From the NCBI GenBank assembly GCA_024403235.1, contig JAKSSF010000018.1, positions 1-44,793 on the forward strand: a stretch of DNA of 44,793 nucleotides, given 5' to 3'. Numbering within the stretch: position 1 is the first letter of the stretch; each line of letters opens with the position of its first letter. Below, piece after piece: positions 39,003 through 44,793 of the stretch. The notes below the pieces were generated by a model. It was not told where the DNA came from and searched no databases. It saw only the letters and a list, made by a program, of their open reading frames with translations. A program made the position numbers and the translations under genes. The stretch is from Lachnospiraceae bacterium. GTDB lineage: Bacteria > Bacillota > Clostridia > Lachnospirales > Lachnospiraceae.

Positions 39003-39030
39003 TTGACTGGAAAACGATGAAAATGATAAT
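39003..39030 (+). promoter_or_regulatory. Promoter for the EAL-domain gene
   Basis: TTGACT (39003-39008), 16-base spacer, GATAAT (39025-39030); TAATAT at 18-base spacing is an alternative -10. It gives a leader of about 105 bases. Confidence 0.5.
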
Positions 39031-39057
39031 ATAAATTACAAGTTCTACTATTGTATA

Positions 39058-39109
39058 GGAATTTCCATAAAAATCCAAAAAGTAATCGCAGGAAATTCCA
39101 TAAAAACCA
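39058..39109. repeat. Repeated palindromic boxes in the EAL gene leader
   Basis: GGAATTTCCATAAAAATCC (39058) and GGAAATTCCATAAAAACC (39091) are direct repeats 33 bases apart, about three helical turns. Their first nine bases are also reverse complements of each other. ACAAGTT at 39038 and AACTTG at 39111 frame them as an outer inverted repeat. They look like paired protein-binding sites or a leader RNA structure. Confidence 0.5.
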
Positions 39110-39141
39110 CAACTTGAAAGAACATTTGTGAGGAAATAATT

Positions 39142-39852
39142 GTGGTCGATTATAGTCAGGTTAATTTGGGCAGGCAAATGCAGGAAGAATTGGAAAAATT
39201 GCATATTCGATATGTGTTCCAGCCCATATTTAAGCGAGATGGTAAAACGATTTTTGCCTATGAGGCATTGATGCGACCAGAGAATACGACGGTAGACAGG
39301 CTGATTGAGCAATATACCAAGGAAGGAAAACTTCACTTTTTAGAGGTGGCAACCTTTATAGGTGCTGTACAAAGTTATTTGGAACGAGGGTATCAGGAAT
39401 ATGTTACCATCAATTCATTTCCTTCAGAGGGTTTTACAGAGGAAGAAAAAAAGCAGTTTGATGAGATGTTCCCAGATTTTAAGGATAGAGCCATTATAGA
39501 AATTTTGGAATATCCTGCTTTATGTATGGATGATTTAGAAGGGAAAGAAAAGCCGAAACAACACAGAGAAGATTTCCTTTTGGCAATTGATGATTTTGGT
39601 AATGGAAATCACACCACCCTTCAATCTATAGATATTTATCATCCCAATATTGTGAAATTGGCCAGGGAACTTGTAAATGGTGTGAATACGGATTTTGAAA
39701 AACTGTTAAATGTAGAAAATGTGGTAGATGAGTTCCACAAACATGGCATTTTAGTGGTAGCAGAGGGAATTGAAACCTGGGAAGAATTTGAGTGTTTGAA
39801 ACACCTGGGTGTGGATTTGTTCCAGGGCTATTATTTAGGAATGCCGACATAA
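39142..39852 (+). CDS. Stand-alone EAL-domain protein (c-di-GMP phosphodiesterase)
   Basis: Predicted to hydrolyse cyclic di-GMP. The 236-residue protein is a bare EAL domain without membrane or sensor regions. The key positions look intact: AYEALMRP (EAL), YVTINSFPS with the metal-binding Asn, IIEILEYP with Glu, LAIDDFGNGN with the Asp pair, NIVKLAREL with Lys, LVVAEGIET with Glu and LFQGYYLG with Gln. Activity is therefore plausible. It starts at GTG with GAGGAAA eight bases upstream. The regulatory cue probably acts at expression level through the leader repeats. Confidence 0.92.
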   Translation: MVDYSQVNLGRQMQEELEKLHIRYVFQPIFKRDGKTIFAYEALMRPENTTVDRLIEQYTKEGKLHFLEVATFIGAVQSYLERGYQEYVTINSFPSEGFTEEEKKQFDEMFPDFKDRAIIEILEYPALCMDDLEGKEKPKQHREDFLLAIDDFGNGNHTTLQSIDIYHPNIVKLARELVNGVNTDFEKLLNVENVVDEFHKHGILVVAEGIETWEEFECLKHLGVDLFQGYYLGMPT

Positions 39853-39898
39853 ATTAAAATTTTATCCCCCCTATAAATAGAAACATACTTCAATAGAA

Positions 39899-39933
39899 GA
39901 AGCCATCCTTTCGTAAAAGGAATGGCTTTTTCT
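39899..39933 (+). terminator. Terminator after the EAL gene
   Basis: AGCCATCCTTT pairs with AAAGGAATGGCT (one bulged A) around a CGTA loop, followed by TTTTCT. Confidence 0.85.
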
Positions 39934-39940
39934 ATTTTAT

Positions 39941-39967
39941 GGACCCGGGGGACGGGGTTAGGGGGCC
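39941..39967 (+). other. G-rich tract upstream of the HelD-like gene
   Basis: Runs of five, four and five G (39947-39951, 39954-39957, 39961-39965), with CCCGGG at 39944-39949, stand out in AT-rich DNA. They sit directly before the putative promoter of the helicase gene. Only three runs of three or more G exist, so at most a two-layer quadruplex can form. Confidence 0.5.
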
Positions 39968-39973
39968 ATTTTG

Positions 39974-40001
39974 TTGCATATCAGGCAAACTATTGTATAA
40001 T
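39974..40001 (+). promoter_or_regulatory. Probable promoter of the HelD-like gene
   Basis: TTGCAT (39974-39979), 16-base spacer, TATAAT (39996-40001). Transcription near 40008 would leave too little leader for the ATG at 40016 and supports the later start at 40070. Confidence 0.5.
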
Positions 40002-40069
40002 GGAATAAGTCAAAAATGGGTAGCGAAAATAGCGTAGAATATGCAAAGCGTTTGAAAGGTATATTTTTC

Positions 40070-42130
40070 ATGAGTGAATATAAAGAATACTTGGCCCTTG
40101 TGCAAGAAAAAATAAAAGAACGAATTGAAGAATTAGAAAAATCTATTCAGCAGGGCAATTTAGAAATCCAGGCAATGAACGATTATTATTGGGAAAACTA
40201 TACGGAAATGGATGAGTATGGCTACGAAAATTATGATAATCAACGGACTCTTTTTGCCAGAGTAGATGCTAACAGAGAAAGCCGGATTAGTTGTGCACGC
40301 TTAAAGAAAATGTGGGATTCTCCTTTCTTTGGAAAAGTGGAATTTTTATATGATGGGGATGAACAACCGGAGGAGTTTTATATCGGTATAGCAAATTTTT
40401 CGGATCCCCAACAATTTTCTTCCTACATTTATGACTGGAGAGCCCCTATTAGCAGTCTGTTTTATGATTACGATAAAGGACCTGCCAGCTATGAAGCGCC
40501 TGATGGGACTTTTACGGGAGAAATCAAATCCAAGTGGCAATATAAAATTAAAAACGGAAAAGTGGTATATGCTTTTGAAAGCGATTTTAAGATTGATGAT
40601 GAGATTTTAAAGGAAGAACTGGGAAAGAATGGGGAAGTAAAATTAAAAAATATTATTCGTACCATTCAGGCAGAGCAAAATGCGATTATCCGTAATCGAA
40701 AAGATAAAGCCTTGGTTATTCAAGGGGCAGCAGGTAGCGGAAAAACTTCTATTGCGCTACATCGTATTGCGTATTTGCTGTATCACGAAAGAAACACTTT
40801 GAAATCATCCAATGTGCTGATTTTGTCTCCCAATACCGTATTTGCAGACTATATTTCTCATATCTTGCCGGAGCTTGGAGAAGAAAATATTCAGGAAATG
40901 AGCTTGGATATTTTTGCCTACAGAAAACTGCGGGGAATTGCAAAAGACTGCGAGGATCGGTATCACCATATTGAAAAGCGAATGGAACAGGAAAAAGAAC
41001 TTTGGGCTAGTGGTAATCATCCCACCTTTTTGTTGGAAATAGAAGAAGCGGATAAGCGGTATCGATTTAAACAATCGAAAGATTGTGTAGATGCTATGGA
41101 AGGCTTTTTTATCGAATTGGAAGACCGTCTGATAGAGTTTCGGGATATTTCTTATAAAAAAATGGCTATGCGTGCAAAGGAAATGCAGGACCTGTTTTAC
41201 GATAAATTCGCAGCCACTCCCATTTTGTCCAGAATAGATGTAATCAGAGAACGATTTTTAGATGAATATGAAACCCTGTATGGTGCAATTTCGGAAAATG
41301 ATTTGATCGTTTTGCAAGAAAAATTTGACAGCCTTTATGTGACAAAAGACTTATATGAAATCTACAATTGGTTTTTGGCGGATATGGATTTTCCACTCTT
41401 AAAGGATTTGCCAAAAGAGGAAAGGATTTTGGACTATGAGGATGTGTATCCACTACTGTATATGCAGTATTGCCTGGAAAAAGCTCCGGTACAAAAGACA
41501 GTCCGCCATTTGGTAATCGATGAAATGCAGGATTACAGTTATCTGCAGTATGTACTGCTTTGTAAAATGTTTCCTTGTAACAAAACTATTTTAGGAGACA
41601 AATCCCAAACAGTGGAGGAAAGTGGAGAAGATATAAGAGGATTTTTGCCAAAGCTTTTGGGCAAGGATACGAAAATGATAAGTATGAACAAAAGCTATCG
41701 TAATACCAGAGAAATAGCGGCTTATGCGGGCAAATTTTTAACAGATGCTGAAATCCAGTATTTTGATCGTCACGGGAAAGCAGTGGAAGAAAAGTCTCTG
41801 GAAAATATGGATGCTGTGATGGAAGATGTAAAGAATAAATTGCAGGAAACAGAAGTGAACTACGAAACGGTTGCGATTTTAACTATGTCTATGGATTCTG
41901 CAAAAGAAATCCACAAAACCCTGGCAGAAGATGGTATAAAATGCACTTTGTTAGATAGAGACTCGGTATCTTTCCAAAAAGGATTAACTATCACTACCTA
42001 TTATTTCGCCAAAGGGCTGGAATTTGATCAGGTATTCCTAATGCCGGAAAACAAGCAAAGCAGCCACTATAATCAGTTCCAGTATATCGGTGCCACCAGA
42101 GCATTGCATGAACTGTATGTATACCACTAA
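40070..42130 (+). CDS. helD: HelD-like superfamily 1 helicase (RNA polymerase recycling factor)
   Basis: ATPase related to UvrD/PcrA that in Firmicutes binds RNA polymerase and frees stalled or post-termination complexes. The 686-residue protein has an N-terminal coiled coil (about 1-70) that enters the polymerase secondary channel, IYDWRAPISSLFYDY, Walker A IQGAAGSGKTSIALHR, Walker B VIDEMQDYSYLQY, GDKSQTVEES, KSYRNTREIA, and the C-terminal AKGLEFDQVFLM and YIGATRALHELYVY. The ATG at 40070 has AAAGG ten bases upstream; an earlier ATG at 40016 has none. Gene symbol by similarity of layout. Confidence 0.9.
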   Translation: MSEYKEYLALVQEKIKERIEELEKSIQQGNLEIQAMNDYYWENYTEMDEYGYENYDNQRTLFARVDANRESRISCARLKKMWDSPFFGKVEFLYDGDEQPEEFYIGIANFSDPQQFSSYIYDWRAPISSLFYDYDKGPASYEAPDGTFTGEIKSKWQYKIKNGKVVYAFESDFKIDDEILKEELGKNGEVKLKNIIRTIQAEQNAIIRNRKDKALVIQGAAGSGKTSIALHRIAYLLYHERNTLKSSNVLILSPNTVFADYISHILPELGEENIQEMSLDIFAYRKLRGIAKDCEDRYHHIEKRMEQEKELWASGNHPTFLLEIEEADKRYRFKQSKDCVDAMEGFFIELEDRLIEFRDISYKKMAMRAKEMQDLFYDKFAATPILSRIDVIRERFLDEYETLYGAISENDLIVLQEKFDSLYVTKDLYEIYNWFLADMDFPLLKDLPKEERILDYEDVYPLLYMQYCLEKAPVQKTVRHLVIDEMQDYSYLQYVLLCKMFPCNKTILGDKSQTVEESGEDIRGFLPKLLGKDTKMISMNKSYRNTREIAAYAGKFLTDAEIQYFDRHGKAVEEKSLENMDAVMEDVKNKLQETEVNYETVAILTMSMDSAKEIHKTLAEDGIKCTLLDRDSVSFQKGLTITTYYFAKGLEFDQVFLMPENKQSSHYNQFQYIGATRALHELYVYH

Positions 42131-42133
42131 ATA

Positions 42134-42166
42134 AAAAGGGGATGTGCCATCAGGCCATCCCCTTTC
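42134..42166. terminator. Terminator after the HelD-like gene
   Basis: AAAGGGGATG pairs with CATCCCCTTT around a TGCCATCAGGC loop. The A-rich left flank lets it act for the convergent minus-strand gene too. Confidence 0.85.
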
Positions 42167-42184
42167 GAAATACTATGGATGTTC

Positions 42185-42502
42185 TTATTCTTCGTCTTCG
42201 GCCTCAGCCTCTTCGAACTCTTCTTCATCTAACAATTCATCAAAGGCATCTGCAACAGCTTCGAATTCTTCGTCAGATTCGATGGCAATGAGATTTAATT
42301 CGTCGTTGCCTAAATCTTCGAACTGGTAGAAGTACAGTTCGGCGTCTTCCGCAAATTCACCATTTTCATCTACCGGTACTACAGCGATATACTGTTTTCC
42401 ATCTACCGGGAAGGTTGCAAGTACACCGCATTCCAATTCCGTATCATCATCCAAGGTTAAGGTGATGGTGTCCAATTCCATTTCATCGTATTCTTTACTC
42501 AT
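42185..42502 (-). CDS. DUF1292 family acidic protein
   Basis: A 105-residue, strongly acidic cytoplasmic protein (tail DELLDEEEFEEAEAEDEE). TITLTLDDDTELECGVLATF and the FPVDGKQYIAVVPVDENGE segment fit the DUF1292/YrzB family, widespread in Firmicutes and of unknown function. GAAAGGATATG precedes the ATG. It is 56 bases downstream of the aldolase-like gene on the same strand and could share its transcript. The acidic tail could mediate binding to a basic partner, which is speculation. Confidence 0.9.
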   Translation of the reverse strand: MSKEYDEMELDTITLTLDDDTELECGVLATFPVDGKQYIAVVPVDENGEFAEDAELYFYQFEDLGNDELNLIAIESDEEFEAVADAFDELLDEEEFEEAEAEDEE

Positions 42503-42558
42503 TTTTCATATCCTTTCTCAATTTATTAAAATAAAGTATGTCCCTGTTTATATCGGAA

Positions 42559-43236
42559 TTAACAATCTAACATTGTTTTACCTGTACCAACTAATTTTTC
42601 AAAATCTGCAATAAAGGCTTCTACTGCAGAATCAACAGTAACATTTTTCATCAAACCTTCAATTACATCAGGACCAACGGTTGCGGCGCCAATACCATAT
42701 TCTGCCAATTCCAAAACCTGCTGGGTATTTTTGAAGCTGGCTGCCAGAAGTTGTGTTTTCATACCATTATTTTCATATATGTCATGAATACGCATGGTAG
42801 TCTGTACCCCGTCACCGCCAAGGTTATCAATACGATTGACATAAGGGGCAGCGTAGTCTGCGCCGGCTTTCCCTGCAAGAAATGCTTGCTGTGGAGTATA
42901 GATAGCAGTAGCAGTAACACGATAGCCTTCTGCAGATAACGCTTTCATTGCTTTTAAGCCTTCTTCTACAGTAGGAATCTTGATCAAAGTATTTTTTCCT
43001 AAACGCTCTGCAATTTTTCTGCCTTCCACAACCATGTCTTCTGCTTTTCTGGAAATAACCTGCACGTGTAAATCCGCATCTTTTCCAATGAAATCACGAA
43101 TCTGTGTCAGAACTTCATAAGGATTTCTACCACTTTTTGCAAGAATAGAAGGATTAGTGGTCACTCCATCAATGGGGTAGAATTCATACAGGCGTTTGAT
43201 TTTTTCAAAATTAGCATCATCAATTAGTAGTTTCAT
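42559..43236 (-). CDS. fsa: Fructose-6-phosphate aldolase/transaldolase-like protein
   Basis: Class I aldolase of the FSA/TalC group, interconverting fructose 6-phosphate with dihydroxyacetone and glyceraldehyde 3-phosphate, or acting as a small transaldolase. The 225-residue protein starts KLLIDDANFEKIK, then DGVTTNPSIL, the Schiff-base Lys86 in NTLIKIPTVEEG, and AAPYVNRIDNLGGDG. Size and Lys position match E. coli FSA (Lys85). The ATG at 43236 follows AAAGGATGAG; a longer frame to 43302 lacks a site. It is divergent from the T-box transcript. Aldolase versus transaldolase cannot be decided here. Confidence 0.9.
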   Translation of the reverse strand: MKLLIDDANFEKIKRLYEFYPIDGVTTNPSILAKSGRNPYEVLTQIRDFIGKDADLHVQVISRKAEDMVVEGRKIAERLGKNTLIKIPTVEEGLKAMKALSAEGYRVTATAIYTPQQAFLAGKAGADYAAPYVNRIDNLGGDGVQTTMRIHDIYENNGMKTQLLAASFKNTQQVLELAEYGIGAATVGPDVIEGLMKNVTVDSAVEAFIADFEKLVGTGKTMLDC

Positions 43237-43310
43237 AAAAATCTCATCCTTTCGATAGTAATGTAATACATATAAAATGAAAAAACTTTCGTCAAAATAC
43301 AACTAATTTG

Positions 43311-43338
43311 ATATTAACATATTCCCCAAAGATGTCAA
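43311..43338 (-). promoter_or_regulatory. Possible promoter of the aldolase-like gene
   Basis: On the minus strand TTGACA (43338-43333), 16-base spacer, TAATAT (43316-43311). It is divergent from the T-box promoter with only 14 bases between the two -35 hexamers. Confidence 0.4.
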
Positions 43339-43352
43339 TTACACAAAAACTA

Positions 43353-43381
43353 TTGACAATACTTTCACACTCTACTAAAAT
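43353..43381 (+). promoter_or_regulatory. Promoter of the T-box transcript
   Basis: TTGACA (43353-43358), 17-base spacer, TAAAAT (43376-43381), close to the SigA consensus. Transcription should begin near 43388, just before Stem I. Confidence 0.8.
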
Positions 43382-43389
43382 AAACACTA

Positions 43390-43631
43390 ATCGAGAAAAT
43401 GACAATGATGGAGACAGTACATATTCATTGAAGCGTCACAGAGAGCCGCAGATGGTGAGAAGCGGTACCAGTAAAGAGTATGGAATATCCCTCCTAAGTC
43501 GCAGTACCAACGCAGAGATTGCCAGTAGATACTGACGGGTTCCTCCCGTGACAGAGGACGCATATGATGGTATGTCGTAAATGGAATTTGGTAGAATACT
43601 CTCCCGACGTTTACGCGTCGGGATTTTTTTT
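43390..43631 (+). promoter_or_regulatory. T-box leader, predicted isoleucine-specific (AUC), with terminator
   Basis: Stem I features are present in order: GGAG and AGTA (S-turn, 5' side), the distal region ACAGAGAGCCGC with AGATGGTGAGAAGCGG, then GAGTATG-GAA-T-ATC, CTCC and TAAG. CATATTC pairs with GAGTATG and GGAG with CTCC. Placing GAA-N-specifier as in Bacillus glyQS (GAA-A-GGC) gives ATC, isoleucine. Stem III is ACGGG-TTCCT-CCCGT. The terminator is CCCGACG-TTTACG-CGTCGGG (43603-43622) plus eight T. The 14-base T-box core is aberrant: GGTAGAATACTC stands where GGTGGAACCGCG is expected. Confidence 0.8.
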
Positions 43632-43642
43632 GAATAGAACGA

Positions 43643-43700
43643 GTCTAGTTCACATACAAGTGCATATGCTTGCATAAATGCACTTGTATGTGAATTAGAC
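43643..43700. repeat. Tandem hairpin 1 (type A palindrome)
   Basis: Two 23-base arms pair with a single G-U wobble; the right arm begins ATGCACTTGTATGTGAA. The apex is CAT-ATGC-TT-GCAT-AA-ATG, the same design as the hairpin at 2698-2743. It begins 11 bases after the T-box terminator's T-run. Confidence 0.75.
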
Positions 43701-43762
43701 GACCAAACAAAATAAGCAAAAAAGCGATGTATTACATCGCGATTTGCGCATTTTGTTTGGTC
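43701..43762. repeat. Tandem hairpin 2
   Basis: Perfect 13-bp outer arms GACCAAACAAAAT/ATTTTGTTTGGTC, a middle GCAAA/TTTGC helix, and an apical GCGATGT-ATT-ACATCGC hairpin, separated by small internal loops. It abuts hairpin 1 with no spacer. Confidence 0.75.
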
Positions 43763-43795
43763 AGAATACGACAGTGGCGAAGCCACGAGTATTCT
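43763..43795. repeat. Tandem hairpin 3 (type B palindrome)
   Basis: AGAATAC-GACA-GTGGC, a GAA loop, then GCCAC-GA-GTATTCT. The outer stem gains two more pairs from the flanking bases. It shares the GAAYAC...GA...GA...GTRTTC pattern with the hairpin at 2748-2775. A small AAGTT/AACTT hairpin follows at 43797-43810 before the porG ribosome binding site. With the T-box, these hairpins account for the 600-base gap between the aldolase-like gene and porG. Confidence 0.7.
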
Positions 43796-43836
43796 GAAGT
43801 TCTATAACTTGCATTAGGAAAGAAAAGGAGAAATCT

Positions 43837-44421
43837 ATGAACAACACAGTAGAAATCAGATGGCATGGCAGAGGAGGACAAGGCGCCAAAACAGCTGCAC
43901 TGCTTCTTGCCGATGTTGCTTTCAAAACGGGAAAATATGTACAGGGGTTTCCGGAGTACGGTCCGGAGCGAATGGGAGCACCTATTACTGCTTACAATCG
44001 CATTAGTGAAGATCCCATTACCATTCATTCCAATATTTATTATCCGGATTATGTAGCAGTGGTAGATGACAGTTTATTGGAAGCTATTGATGTGACTCAT
44101 GGCTTAAAAGAAGAAGGTGCTGTTATTGTGAACACTGCTAAGCCGATGGAAGAAATCGTTTCACACCTTCGCGGATATAAAGGAAAGGTATATTTACTGG
44201 ACGCAAGAGATATTTCCGTAAAAACGCTGGGAAAAAATTATCCCAATTCCCCTATGTTGGCAGCCACTGTAGCTGTATCAAATGTAATGGAAAAGGATAA
44301 ATTCTTAGAAGAAATGAAAGCATCTTTTGCCCATAAATTTGCAAAAAAACCAGAGGTAATTGAAGGAAATATGAAAGCTTTGGAATTGGCCTTTGACGAA
44401 ATTGCCAAGCAGTTTTCCTAA
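43837..44421 (+). CDS. 2-oxoacid:ferredoxin oxidoreductase, gamma subunit
   Basis: Gamma (catalytic domain III) subunit of a four-subunit pyruvate or branched-chain 2-oxoacid:ferredoxin oxidoreductase, which interconverts a 2-oxoacid plus CoA with acyl-CoA, CO2 and reduced ferredoxin. The 194-residue protein has the family start IRWHGRGGQGAKTAALLLAD, then GFPEYGPERMGAPITAYNRI and a C-terminal KNYPNSPMLAATVAVS. AAGGAGAAATCT precedes the ATG. The order gamma-delta-alpha matches PorGDA or VorCB-type operons. The isoleucine-type T-box favours a branched-chain 2-oxoacid, but pyruvate cannot be excluded. Confidence 0.93.
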   Translation: MNNTVEIRWHGRGGQGAKTAALLLADVAFKTGKYVQGFPEYGPERMGAPITAYNRISEDPITIHSNIYYPDYVAVVDDSLLEAIDVTHGLKEEGAVIVNTAKPMEEIVSHLRGYKGKVYLLDARDISVKTLGKNYPNSPMLAATVAVSNVMEKDKFLEEMKASFAHKFAKKPEVIEGNMKALELAFDEIAKQFS

Positions 44422-44461
44422 AACACAGTCCAATCATTCACAAAAGAAAGAGGAATAACCT

Positions 44462-44758
44462 ATGATTAGCGATAGAATTAATGAAAGAAGTCCCTGGCAG
44501 GACATTACAGAAGCAAATCAGGTCTACGAAAAAGCTACCTCCAGAGAGTTTTGTACCGGAGAATGGCGTACTTCTACTCCTGTATGGGTAGCGGAGAAGT
44601 GTAAACAGTGTTTGCTGTGCATACCGGTTTGTCCTGATTCTTCTATTCCGGTAGAAGACAAAAGAAGAGTAGAATTTGATTATGATCATTGTAAGGGCTG
44701 CGGCATTTGTGCGAAGGTATGCCCTTTTGATGCAATTACCATGAAGGAGGGAAAATAA
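44462..44758 (+). CDS. 2-oxoacid:ferredoxin oxidoreductase, delta subunit (2x[4Fe-4S])
   Basis: Small electron-transfer subunit of 98 residues carrying two [4Fe-4S] clusters: CKQCLLCIPVCP and CKGCGICAKVCP. Each CxxCxxCxxxC supplies the ligands, with the fourth cysteine exchanged between the motifs. The segment RTSTPVWVAEKCKQC before the first motif is typical of PorD. AAGAGGAATAACCT precedes the ATG. It follows gamma by 40 bases and alpha follows immediately. It passes electrons from the thiamine site to external ferredoxin. Confidence 0.95.
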   Translation: MISDRINERSPWQDITEANQVYEKATSREFCTGEWRTSTPVWVAEKCKQCLLCIPVCPDSSIPVEDKRRVEFDYDHCKGCGICAKVCPFDAITMKEGK

Positions 44759-44759
44759 G

Positions 44760-44793
44760 ATGGCAATTCGAGAACGTTTATCCGGCAATGAAG
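44760..44793 (+). CDS. 2-oxoacid:ferredoxin oxidoreductase, alpha subunit (3' cut by window)
   Basis: Only eleven codons are present, MAIRERLSGNE, preceded by AAGGAGGG. The LSGNE start and position directly after delta fit the alpha subunit (thiamine-enzyme domain I/II) of PorA or VorB type. The substrate-specific residues lie outside the window. Confidence 0.8.
   Translation, partial: MAIRERLSGNE

Noticed and set aside
39058-39109. CRISPR array
   Set aside because: Only two imperfect repeats, no further units and no cas genes nearby.
39941-39967. Stable three-layer G-quadruplex
   Set aside because: Only three runs of three or more G are present; a fourth is lacking.
42144-42329. Serine-rich small protein on the plus strand
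   Set aside because: It is the antisense image of the acidic Glu/Asp codons of the DUF1292 gene, which has a good start, ribosome binding site and family match.
43643-43796. Insertion sequence or MITE with target duplication
   Set aside because: No flanking direct repeats could be found and there is no transposase; each hairpin is a separate palindrome rather than a pair of terminal repeats around a core.

Overview
The window is a low-GC chromosomal segment from an anaerobic Firmicute of class Clostridia, most likely a Lachnospiraceae-type gut or rumen bacterium. The assignment is inference. It rests on AT-rich DNA with strong AGGAGG-type ribosome binding sites, a glgC-glgD pair, spoVG, a DnaD/DnaI-type primosome pair, a ferredoxin-dependent 2-oxoacid oxidoreductase, QueT under a preQ1 riboswitch, and an F-type ATP synthase whose c subunit carries the sodium-binding signature. 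It reads as core chromosome: there is no phage module, insertion sequence or CRISPR array. Both ends are cut, inside dnaK on the left and just after the start of an oxidoreductase alpha subunit on the right.

Layout. 1-2.7 kb: end of dnaK and dnaJ. 2.7-6.1 kb: a palindromic repeat locus, then tsaC/sua5, rpiB, a dCMP deaminase and a secreted coiled-coil cell-wall hydrolase. 6.2-14 kb: a divergent DUF402 gene and the complete ATP synthase operon atpZ-I-B-E-F-H-A-G-D-C between a near-consensus promoter and a strong terminator. 14-19.1 kb: a methyltransferase, an 840-residue membrane-anchored protein with a degenerate C39-like tail, and murC. 19.1-22.7 kb: a cluster of DnaA-box-like 9-mers, a DnaD-like protein, a DnaI/DnaC-like loader ATPase and a long PRPP synthase. 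22.7-26.3 kb: preQ1-controlled queT (minus strand), glgC-glgD, spoVG. 26.4-30.6 kb: pth and mfd. 30.6-36.9 kb: a small unknown gene with a possible SigD promoter, an AEC carrier, a Gfo/Idh/MocA oxidoreductase, tRNA-Gly(CCC), a MATE exporter, an oxidoreductase gene remnant, a permuted NlpC/P60-like protein and pepT. 36.9-39 kb: a LacI-type regulator next to two identical-half-site operators that bracket a promoter for two HPr-like proteins lacking the phosphorylatable histidine. 39-43.2 kb: an EAL-domain protein, a HelD-like helicase, a DUF1292 protein and a fructose-6-phosphate-aldolase-like protein. 43.3-44.8 kb: a T-box leader that reads as isoleucine-specific, three abutting long hairpins, and the gamma, delta and start of alpha genes of a 2-oxoacid:ferredoxin oxidoreductase.

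The parts most worth a second look are the isoleucine-type T-box with an aberrant T-box core in front of an oxidoreductase, the tandem hairpins behind it that recur near 2.7 kb, the LacI/Crh-like module with paired operators, and the DnaA-box cluster in front of helicase-loader genes. All calls come from reading the sequence; no database search or folding program was run.
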